Positions 8,893 through 20,800 of a stretch of 23,702 nucleotides of DNA are shown here, one piece after another (positions within the stretch are counted from its first letter, which is position 1; each line of letters starts with the position of its first letter). The notes under the pieces are model-generated. The model was not told the DNA's origin. It worked only from the letters and a program-made list of their open reading frames with translations, and searched no databases. The stretch spans positions 4,788 to 28,489 of the forward strand of contig JAKCWW010007671.1 in NCBI GenBank assembly GCA_026260175.1, in the 5' to 3' direction. A program made the translations under genes and the position numbers. Source of the stretch: Reticulitermes lucifugus. Taxonomy: Eukaryota; Arthropoda; Insecta; Blattodea; Rhinotermitidae.

Positions 8893-11800
8893 GTAATATT
8901 TTCCTTTTCTGGTATCTTAGTAAAATAAAAAAGACCAATAATGTAAACAGTGCCAACATAACATTCTCAATGTACTACATTAGCATGTCTGAGTCTTCTA
9001 ACAGCATTTGTTCAGTTGATCACTTATGAAGCATATTAATGTATTTTATCATAACACATTATCTGTATCAGTTTTTGTCCAGTTTGGTATCCTTATTTGA
9101 TACCCGTAAAATTTAGATTAGGAAGTTTGTATGAAAGTAGATAGGGATATGTGCCTTAATTGAACATAAAGAATTACGAGGAATGCAAAATTGTAAAGGA
9201 TACATTTGGGAAGTGTCCTGTAAATTAATGAAATTAGTGTTTGTGGTATCAAATATTCTGAATTTATTTTTGTCATAAGCATTTAGGATGCATTTAGTAA
9301 CTAATTCGATGGAGCAGAGTCCCTCTTGAGAAGCTAGTAGTCACACTGCTGGTCAAGAGTCCTCAGACTTCATAAACCCAAAGGTTCATTACTGCATTCA
9401 CAAGAGCTGGCCAATGGTCCCTTTTCCTTTGCTAGAAGAATCCAGTCCAGACCAGCATACCCTAGTTCTGTACAATTTCTTTTAATATTATCTTCATATC
9501 TACCGAACATTGTGTAGTAGGCAGGACTTGTTTCATACTTTGGAAGTTCAGGCTTCATATCACTGCTTAGAGACTGGCTATCATGATGGAGGCTTTTTCA
9601 TAGCTTTTGTCAGTCCCTCCAGGCAAGGGGTGGCATGGTACCTCAAAGTAGGCTAAGGACTGCTTCCTTCCACATCCCTTAAAATTCATTATTTACAAAT
9701 CTGCTTTTTTACATACACTATGTAGTCTGAGCTACTGATAATATTAAATAAACCATACATCAATTACCCCTTTGTCTTCCAAGTAGTTTTTTTTTCTTTA
9801 GGCTTGCAGGCTGAAATGTATACAACTATTATGTATGTTCTACATGCCCTGCCATCTCAATCTTGATTTTTGATCCTTTTAAACTTGTTATTTTGTATAT
9901 GTGATCTATTAAAGTCAAGTTTTTCATTATTGATTTCATATCTTTTTGGTAGGACATGTAGTAATGAAACATTTTACGTGGATTCTAATGAAGGCTTTCA
10001 TTCCAAGTGTAAAAGTGCTGCTAATCTGCTACAAAAGAGAAGACAACTTCGCCCTTTATTGGGTACTGGTATGTATGGGGCAGTTGTAAAGACAAAGGCT
10101 TGGAATAGATTTGTTTTCCTTTGTGAGCCAGTTTTACATTGCTGTGTAGTTTTGAATAATACTGGCTTTTAACATTGTTGTAATTTTTTGTGTTTGTGAA
10201 TTTTTGTAGCTCTTGGATGTTCCTTGGGTGCACACACTGGAATGTCAGTGATGTGTTTTGTTTCACATCAGTAAAATTCAGAGTTCAAACCCCAGTGTTA
10301 GCTTTCTTAAATAACACTAGAAGTTACATGGGGTATGTCATTTGTGTACATATGCATTATGTTACATGAAGTTTATATTGGTCCTGTCAAATTTCTCAAA
10401 AACTGCTTGGAAAAACAGCGATACATTACTTGATATTTGAAGATAACATTTTTCATGGTGTCCATCATGCAGTGTCATGATGTAGCAGGTAGATCTCCAT
10501 TGCATTGGGTGATGAATTGTCTGCTGTGGTCTCCGTTCTGCTGGGATGTGGCACTGCGTCACCGCGTAGTTGGTGCCCGACTTTTTGAGAGAACCTGTTG
10601 GCCTTATCTTTAAGGGTCAAAAAGTCCAAGAATTATTGAACTTTTCAAACCTGGGTGGAATTTGTTTTAGCAAATGTGTTGTAGGAAGCATCCAAACATT
10701 TTCATAGACTAGAGTAAAAACATACCAGTAGTATCTTGAGAATCAATTGTCTTCTGGACTTTGTCCATCGTCCGGATAAAATATTAAAATATAATATAAA
10801 AATCGCGACGTTTCGGAAGCTGGTTTGTCTTCTGTCTTCAGGTGGTGGGAGGGGAGACACCTACTCAGATGGGTCCTTTTATACTGAGCTAATCTCAATC
10901 ACAATCAATCGTCCAGTGATTGAGATTAGCTCAGTCTAAAAGGACCCATCTGAGTAGGTGTCTCCCCTCCCATCANNNNNNNNNNNNNNNNNNNNNNNNN
11001 NNNNNNNNNNNNNNNNNNNNNNNNNNNNNNNNAATATTTTATCCGGACGATGGACAAAGTCCAGAAGACAATTGGTTCTCAATATTATACACCATTGTCA
11101 GAACCTTTTAGAATTTATCAGTAGTATCTTCATTTTAAATATTTGTCTCACAATCATACGTTTCTTCAGTTTAACAAAATCATCTGAAGATTTGCATGTG
11201 GCATGAGGCCAGTCTGTCCATACTTATTCTAACTAACAAGATTACAACAAATTCAATACTATTACTTTATGTGGTGCATATGGTACGAATCATCGTGGGT
11301 CATTTTTACTGTCATTAGCATTATCTAAATGTGTTAAAACATAGTAAGTTTATATTACTACATTCTGACAAATTTTTGTCTAGTAAAAAGGAACACTGGT
11401 TTATAATTCAAATGCATAAGGCACAGACGTGAGCCTCAGTCACTTTCTATTGAACTGAGATGAATTATGATTGTACTGTGCTATGTATATCTCCTATGTG
11501 AAGTAACCTTTTGGTAGGAGATTTTACAGTCCAGAGTTGGCATGCTTAAAAAAAATGTATGTTCATAAATTGCATATTATGTTACACAGATATGTTTTCA
11601 AATTTGGAAATACAGTCAAGGCTTCAACTGTCAGCATGAAAATGTATTAATATGCAGCTATTTAATCAAATTATATTTAGAATATGACAGTTACTTCCAA
11701 AAACATGAACCAGATTAAGATTTGAAAACTCCATTTTAAGTCCTGTTGCAGACTGACATACTTAGCAGCAAGGATATTTAATTTTAAGTTGGAAAATTAT

Positions 11801-14800
11801 GCCAAATTTTCTTCTTTGCATTTAGTGTGTATTTGTATGAATGTTTAAAAGAAATAGCCCCTGCATTGTTTAAAATAGAATCATTTGTGTTTTAATTCTG
11901 TAGGAACCAAATTCAGTGAATTTAAATTCCAGAAGTTTTCTATCAGTGCTGCCACATGGTGGCATAGCATTTCTTAAGAATTTCTTTATTAGAATTGAGA
12001 ATGTGGTGGATGTGGCTTTAAGATGGACATGGAAAGTAATAATATTATATCACATTTCATGGGAAAATGAAATGACAAATGTCTTTCCAATTGCCTCGCC
12101 ATACCTCTTAATGGTGCTTTGTTGCTTCATTGATCCAATGTTTGTTTAGTTTTGATAACTGCGTTGCAGGAGTAGGTAATCCATATCGTGCAGCCAGTAA
12201 TTATGGAGTCAGTTTTATTTCTCTCAGTTCTCCAACCAAAATCAACATGAATGGGAACTCACATAAGATAATGTCTGCCCAGTTGCTACAAGTCAAACAC
12301 CTGCAGAATGAATTGACTGATGCACAGTTTCAGCTGAATGTAAGTGTAGCCACATTTAATTAGTATATTTTGTTTTTATTGTCATGCATATTTGATGAAA
12401 TTTACATGTAGGAGTTTGTGAATTAGAAGTTTGTTAGTCATGTTAAAATGTATGTGTAAGTTGTAGACAGACATATTCTAGGTAAAGTGATGTGTGACAG
12501 CCTGCACTATCTGGGATTTTGGGTACAGTGGTCAAAAGGTTAACAAGTGTTTGCTGCAACTTACAATGTAAATAATGTGGCCGTTATTTACACCTTTAAT
12601 CCTTTATACAGGAGTGTAAGAATAATGAACAATTTCATAAATGGGCAACTTTCATTATGAAGTTGATGTGGACAACACTAGTAAAAATGGCTTTTTAAAG
12701 AAGTCCATATTCCAAATCACTAGAGAGTACCAGGGAAGTGACCACATATTTAGAGGAAACTAATAGTGCAAGTTTGAGAGCATATCCTTATCCTTGTTGG
12801 GAGTACTAGTTATGACAGTGTAAGACGCGGGAAATGGCTTTTTTAAAAAAAAGCAGTGATCTGGAACCAAGTGAACAGTGTCTGCCTGTGTCTACACCCA
12901 TTACCACTGTTGGTCAACATGTCACTTCAAACATCTAATCTGGGCACCAGTTTATGATTGCCTTCTATTCAAGGTCTAGTAATTCTACATCTTTCCATGG
13001 ATAGTTACAGTCAGTGCACTGAGGCAAGATATTGCTAGAAATGGAAGGGTGAATTAGTACTCTACTGCTGCTCTAGAACAAGGTGCAAGTGCTACATGAA
13101 TATCTGAAGGACAAAATATTTTCCTTGTATTAAATTAGAAATATGAAAATTAAAAAAAAAAAGAACAGAGCTTCCAAGGACTTTGCCTTATGTTCAGCTG
13201 AACTTAGTCTTATGCCTTCAATTTCAAGATGTAACGTTTGCTGATTTTTGTATTTGTTCACATGTCAGAAAGAGTCTTCCCTTGCAGAGAAACAGGGTTG
13301 GTATATTCAGTAACTCTTGTGAAAATGTGCAGTAAAGAATTTTCTGTGTTCAGAATCGTTGAGACTGAAGAGATGATACAAAGCGGATAATTACAAAATT
13401 TGTGTAAGTGCGCATGTGCATGCACATGTAATTAGCATCTGGACAGTTCATGGACCCTCCTCATACCACAACATATTTTACATCTGCTACCTAGACCTGG
13501 TGCCCGAAAGTATGTGAATTTAATGACTTATATTGTCACAATGTGCATTTATTGAAGGACTTACATTACTGTAAATTTATTACATCAGAGCAGTGGTACC
13601 AGCACAAAAGGAACATTTCTTTGTTTCTAAAGTATCTCTCTGTATGCTTTTTGAGGAACTATTGCACGATGAACAAGTTTTGTATTGTTAAGAGATGTAA
13701 CCGAATGAGTTTGGTGCTATTTATGTTACCTGGAAACGGGCTCATGAGTCTGGAATTGGAGTTTGATTACTGGCAGTGGAAAGACATTTTGATTGTATGT
13801 GATGTGCAGAACCACTTTCGGCCCCACTCAATCCTTTATCCCATGGATAATGGGGGCTCTTTCCTGGGTATGGAATGGCTGGGTTGTGAAACTGATCACA
13901 AGGTTAAGAATGTGTGCAGCTGTATGTCATCATGGCATGCTGTGTAATTAAGTACAGTGACAATTTTACCTTTACATTTAGCATTAATGACTAATTAAGA
14001 TAATATGCATTCGATTGTATGATAAGAGATGTTAAATTTAATATGGTACATAATATTTCACATATAATTTTTTGTAGAGCTAAATGATAGGAGATTGTCA
14101 CTAGCAATGACAAATTTAATTCTGTGGCACAGTGTATTTCAGTTGCTTAACACTTTATGCCTGTCTGATATGCTAACTGAACCGAATTTCAACCTGCCTC
14201 TGATAAAAATGAACATTCATATGTTTCATCAAGTTTAGTGTAAAGTGAATATTTATCTTAAATTAATTTCATCCTTGATGTGAGTGACTTAATTTTTTTC
14301 ATCAATTTGTTAAAGGTTATTTTTACCTATAAAAAACAATTGGTTTTCTGTTTACATTTGTTGGAATGAGATATATAAACAAGTGTGGTTTTGTACAGCT
14401 AGATTGTGTTATGTTACTAATGTAAATTTTGGCTATGGGTTCGTAGATAACTCATGTCTTTCCTTTTATTAAAACCAGTATGTCACAATCCTACTGAAAA
14501 CAGCTGTTAAACACTGGCCCCTCAACCTCAGTCCAAATGGGATCTGTGGCAGACAGGTTTTTTCCCCAGTGCTTTAGTTTTCTCCTGCCAGTTATCACTT
14601 CATGAGTTCTTATCCATCTACAATGCTTCTGGTGTGGGCGTGATAAACCTGTCTAGCCAGCACCATGCCACAACCTCAGTCTTCATGTGGGGCTTCTCTG
14701 CCAACTCAGTGCTTGGCTGCACTAGATTGCTTTTCGTTCCCCGAGTCTACTGGCAGCATGTCAGTAATTAATTCACTGTCATTACAGGAGTTGTTCACAG

Positions 14801-17800
14801 AAAACAGATTGCTGAAGACTCTACAGAAAAGGCAAGACCTTGCCCTGAGCAAATACGAAGGCACTAATGCAGCATTGCCCCAACTTATTCATTCACATAA
14901 TGAAGAAGTTCGTGTTCTGAGAGCTAACGTAAAACTTGTAAGTGCTGCTGGTGCATACCATCCTACTGAAGACTATATTAATACTTGTACATTTAATGAG
15001 GTGTGATTATGTCTGATGTATATAAAAGTGTAACTTTTTTGTGTCCTCTTTCCATCCCTTTTGTTTCTTGCTTCGTACTACTGAAGTAATACAGAACTCC
15101 TGAAGATATGACATATGCTACAAAATTCTTGTCAGTATGTGCAGTAGTAGAGACTTACCACTGCTGCCCAAGATGGTGGAATTTTTTGGATGAATTTTAA
15201 TCTTAATTTACAATACTTTTGAGGCGTGTTCACAGAGTCACAAAAGGCACCTATTACCTTCATCATATCCATCCGTCTGTCTGTCCGCACATATCGATGT
15301 GCTCCTACTGAACAGATTTCTGTGAAATTTGATATTGAAGACTTTCATGAAAATCTGCCCTTGAAATCCAAATTTTGTTAAAATCGGACAAAACTGTCAG
15401 CCACTTTATATAAAGACCTAATCGGACAAAACTACCAGACTCTTTACGTGAAGACCTAAGTGCGTTTTATTGTTGCTGGTGACATTAAATTACCATACAA
15501 GTGCTGTCTTTGACTGAAATGGTGTCTGGCTATTAGTCTGCCCTTCCATCTGTCTGTCTGTCCGCATGTAATAAGGCATTCCACTGGATGGATTTACGTG
15601 AAATTTGATGCTGGGGGCTTTTATGAAAATCTGTCGAGTGATTCAAAATTTGCGTAAGATTGGGTAAATATGGCGGGCACTTTACATGAAGACCTAAGCA
15701 TGTTTTCTTGTTGCTGGCGACTTTAAATCACCATAAGAGCACTTTCTTGAGTGAAATGTATTTGACTGTTAGGATAGCTGAGGAGATACGAACATTATGT
15801 GAATGCGCCACAGTGCTACCTTATATGTACATTGCCCATCTTGTTTTTAATTATGCATGCAGGTCTACTTTCAGTTCTTCTCATCTTATATCCCTGTGTA
15901 TAGTTCTTAAATTCTGTGAAAAAACTTTTAATTCTGCCCCACTGATATAGTCAGTAAACTGTTTGTTCATTGCTTGTATAAGTTACTGTGACATTGACAA
16001 GGAAAGCAGCCATATCATGATAGAAGAATATGGATTTCTGTTAGTTTTTAATGTTAATTTTCTTTCTTAATCCAGATTTCCACATTTTAATATGAATTGA
16101 CAGTTGCTTTGTAAAGGACCATGTTCCAGCTGTGTATGTTAGTGCTGACCTAACACTCTTATTTCTAAGCTATAAAGGGGGATAATATCAGAAGCAGAGG
16201 AAAACCAGTCTCTGGTGAAGCTACAGTATATCGAGAACACCAGAGATGGGTTACTTTGAAAATATTTGAGCATTGTGATAGGGTTTTGTGCACTTAAACG
16301 TTGGGGGATTAAAAAGGACTGATGTATTTTTATTTCTATTATTGGTTAGAATGAAATCAATGCAGAGTTGTAATCACAGTAGTCTTCAAGGTGTGGAGTA
16401 CAGAAACACCCCTTATAGTTTGTATATGCTGTTGTTTGTTACAAAATCTGTTTGAAGTACAGTAGTTATTATATAAAAATGTTTTGCTGTATAATGTTTT
16501 GGACTTTTTTGTACCTGATATAATAGCAGAATCTATTTATTTGAGAAGAGAAGATGGTGGAACCCTAAATAGTATTAATTTTTATACATAAATGTACAAA
16601 TTGGTTATTTTGTTTGTAGAAATGTTACCCTTTCATGACCAAGTTTTTAATGCTTCTTAAAATCATCCTAGATGTCTGGGGAAGTGGAAGGTTGAATGCC
16701 ATTCTTTCATTTATGGTTTTGTCTTAAAATGAACTGGCAATTCAATTGACTAGTGTAGCCAAAACTTGTAATTCAATGATGTTTTATAATAATGAATATT
16801 ACTGTCTCCTGAAATGTAATTATGTGATCTGGTAAGTAGTTACTGTAATTTTGTAGGAATCTTCTGCTTATATCCTCAGGTACTCTTTTACCCTGAAGAT
16901 GGAGATAGTAGTCACCTCCGAAACGGCGGTAACTAGCTACCGGATTATACGACTTACATCCTAGAAGACGCTTATTTTCATAGTTGTTACCATTACAACC
17001 TCAAATTCTGCATGTTTTAATAACTTTACTCCATTTACACTTAATGAAAATTCATCGAAGGGTTTTGTAATTGAATAACAACAGACAGAGCATGTCTTTA
17101 AGGCATCATTTATAAAAAAAGGAGAACTGTATTTGAGGTTTTGAAATTGCTTACTACTTATTTTATTTTTGTTTGTAATAAGTAATGATTTGTAGGAATT
17201 GTTGAAACTAAGGCTAGAATATAAATAACAAAATAGAATATGATTTTGTTTTGTTTTGTTTTGAAGTTTAAGACACAGTGTCGTGAGAAGGATCACCAGA
17301 TAAAAGAACTAGATGCAGACCTTAAAAATTTGAGACACCAACACCGTCATTTGTTGAAACTTTCAAGAGACCGACATTTAGGGGACCGAGAGCAACTTAC
17401 TAAACAGGTAGAAGAGCTGAAAGAAATTATAAGAGAGCAAGATGTCAGGATTCAGGTATGAAAACTGTACTTAGGCATGCACTGTCTGTGTTTGTGATAA
17501 GTTTTATACTCGGCCTTGTTATGTAACAAATTTTAAAGGTAAAGTTTTTCATAGATGTTATTACAGCAAGTGGCTGCCTGAGGATAATAATATGATGTAT
17601 GCATCCTTTGTCAGATAATGCATGTATGTATGTTGTCACAGTTATTGGTAAGCATTGTTATAGCTGAAAATACATGTAACTTTTACTTTAATATCGGAAA
17701 CCAAATTTTTCTCTTCCAGACTCTAAATCGTAAAATAATTCTTGAGACAAAGAATTTCAAACATGAGTTGAGTACTGAAATGTCACGACACAAAGAAACC

Positions 17801-20800
17801 AAAAGACGGCTTAGTGAAGCTTTGGACAGAATATCGAATCTTGAAATATTGGTTGAAACAAAGGAAAAATATATTGCAACTTTGGTGCCTAGGCGAAATT
17901 TTCAAAACAACAGACAGTCTGTATCAATGGTGTCACTTGCCGGAAGAGCCAGGTAATATGTGCAGTAATCATACACTTACATAATTAATATTTCTTTGTT
18001 CATCTGTTCAGTTATTTTTATTCCATAGTTCGTATGGAAGTTTACTATATGCTTTGTGCTACATGTTTGAACTTTCTCCGAGTCATCTCCCAAGATATTT
18101 TGTGGAAATGCAATACTCACAACTGTCTACAATGCTGTAATAAAATGAAACATGGATGCATGGTTTTTACATATTAAAACTAGGTTTTTGCTATACCTAT
18201 ATTTCAAAATGCTTTATCTGTGTAGAAGGTGAATTTTCTAAATGTTAGTTTCCTAAAACTGTGTTGATTCTGCCTTGAAATTGTGGTAGTAAACCATTTT
18301 TTGAAGATTAAAGTCTTCTGAGATATGATGCTATGTAGATTAGTGAACAGTTAGGAACGTTTCTGAGGAGCTTGGACACTAAAGATGGAGGTGGCAAGCC
18401 CCTGGAAATCATCAGTAAGTATGTATCTGTCTAAATGTCACCATATTCCTGAAGACTTAAATTTTTATTAACATAACTATGAGAACCTTCGTATCTTACA
18501 AATTGGTGTGTATTCTTTGACTTTATGTGCTTGAAGCACGGAGACATGTACCAAGTACCCTAAGTAATTATTAATTCCCACTGTTTTGAATTTGCTTTTG
18601 TAGTATGTAAGGTAAAGTTGATTTTATTTGACCTATTTATTTTGGATGTACAGTGACAGCAGCAGGTGTGTCTCAGTATTAAAGTATCCACATTTGCCCT
18701 AAAACATTTTTTCTGGACTAGCACTGTGTAGTACATATTGGCACTGTACCAAATGTAGAATCTTCATATAAATGTAGCTGTCTTTCCAGAACTTCACACT
18801 TTGTTTTGAAAAATTCTCAGTTGAGATGGCAGGGGCTTTGTGCTAGTATATATGTAAAAGCAGTTTAAGAAGAAGTTGAAAGTTGAAGAATGGATAAGAG
18901 CTGTTTAGAGGGACCTGAACACAGAACATTATAATACTGTAATTGTTTTTGGCATTTCATGCTGTAAAGATTATTAATTTATTTTTAATTCTCTGCTTTC
19001 TTATTCATTGCACAACTCTGATTTACTTTTAAGGTATCCTGATCTGCATGCTTCAATGAAATCTGAGGCAGAATTAATTCCACGTTTAGAAGAAGAGTCA
19101 AGTGAAGGAACGTGTATGGTAAGAAAAGAGTTACACTTTCAATCTATTAATCTAAATCTGTTACTGGAGCCATAATTAACACATTATCAGCAATGGTGTA
19201 CATTTTACAGCAATATTAAGTTTTCTTAATATTAGCATTCAGGTGACTTAAATATTTATCAGTCCGTGAGTCTCGCAGCTTAAGTTCTCAGAACAACATA
19301 ATATGACGATTTGAAGCTCGTTTTTAGTGGTTTTATACCGAGTTAGTACAGGAAAAGGTCGTCCTGTAACATGCCATTGGAAGCATAGAGGTGAAATAGA
19401 GGTATAGCTCTACCCATGCTTAACCTCAGCACTAGAGTGGGTGGTCAATGCCATGCCCTGGCCACTTTACCCCCTGGAAAAAGCCCCAGTACCCATTGTA
19501 CAGAAGGCTGTGTGGGGCCCAGGGCCAGTCTAGATGGGTGTGGAGAAGATAAACTCTCTTGTCCCCACTAGGGTTCGAACCGTGAACCATCCAGCCCATA
19601 GCGAGTCACTATACTGGCTATGCTATCAATACTGAAGTGGAAATAATGTAATTATTCTCATGCATAGGATGAATCTGTTTGTGATTATGTACAGTCAAAC
19701 CCTGAGAAACCACCTGTTTTTTCACTGAAATTTTTGGCAGTATAGCGAGAATGGTAGTAAATTGAAATACTCTAAAGGGAATTTCTGTTCACAGACTTTC
19801 ATGGGTGCTAAGTGAGGGTGGCGCCATATTGGGTGGGGGGCTATATTGGGGGTGACTGTATTTTTTTCTTATTTTGTAGTAAATAAATTTGTAAGAGTTC
19901 TTTTTATTTTCAAGGCTCCCAATACTAATACATCATATGGTTCCACACATCCAAGTACTGACACTGCTGAAATTAATTCTGAAAACCATGTGCCTTCTGT
20001 TGGATACAATGCCAGACGTATGAAACTTGAAAATAAGAGAAAAGTTTTGTTGCATCAAATGGTCATAAACAAAACAGATGACCTTGTTAGCAGCAGTGGC
20101 CTTACTTCACCCACACCATCTTCCAGTGTTCTTAATGATGATAGAGACACAGATTATGTGGATGATTATGCAAGCAAGCAGCCTTACAGTTTTGGGACAG
20201 TTTATAACTCAAGAAAATCAACTGGGATTTTCAGTGTTGATGATCACAAGATATCCAAAAGTGAACATTTAACAAAGAGTCAGAGTGAAGTGTCATTGAA
20301 AGAGGAGAGTGAGGATACAAACATTTTTACCAAAATAAGCAGGAGTGGATCATTTCAGGAAAACAGCAGAAAGAATGTTATTAGAAATCTGACCGCTAAT
20401 GTAAAAAAAGAAACCAGAGTTAGGAAAGATTCATGTTTAAGCCTTGAATTAAACCCTATTGAAAATGGGCTCACAGAAACATTGTCAGTTAACAAAAGTA
20501 GAAAAGGGTCATTAGTATTGGAAAAGATAAATGATGTTGAAGAAAAACGAATGCCTTCAATAACAAACAGAAGTTCAAGTAGAAGAGGATCATTAGTAAA
20601 GGCAAAGACAAATTCTGCTGAAGAAGAATCCATGACTGCAATAAACAGAAGTTCCAGCAGAAAAGGATCCTTAAAAGGAGAAAAGATAAATTTTTTAGAT
20701 GAAGAATCCATACCTGCATTAGGAAACAGAAGTGTAAGTAGGAAAGGATCTGTCAGTAATAAGATAAATGTAGATATGGATAGTGTGAAATGTATATCAT

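Noticed and set aside
13413..13428. 16-bp perfect palindrome CATGTGCATGCACATG
   Set aside because: Simple alternating purine/pyrimidine sequence in an intron; expected by chance at low frequency and without supporting context.
13543..13947. 134-codon open frame as a possible gene or LCA5 exon
   Set aside because: Its second half is a diverged SINE copy, no splice pair gives a compatible phase, and no domain is recognisable.
18355..18414. Exon-like block between TTAG and GTAAGT in LCA5 intron 6
   Set aside because: Joined to exon 6 (which ends two bases into a codon) it reads into TAA within about ten codons, and the flanking exons join perfectly without it.
20355..20719. Minus-strand open frames of 118 and 76 codons
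   Set aside because: They are antisense shadows of the repetitive, stop-poor LCA5 exon 8.
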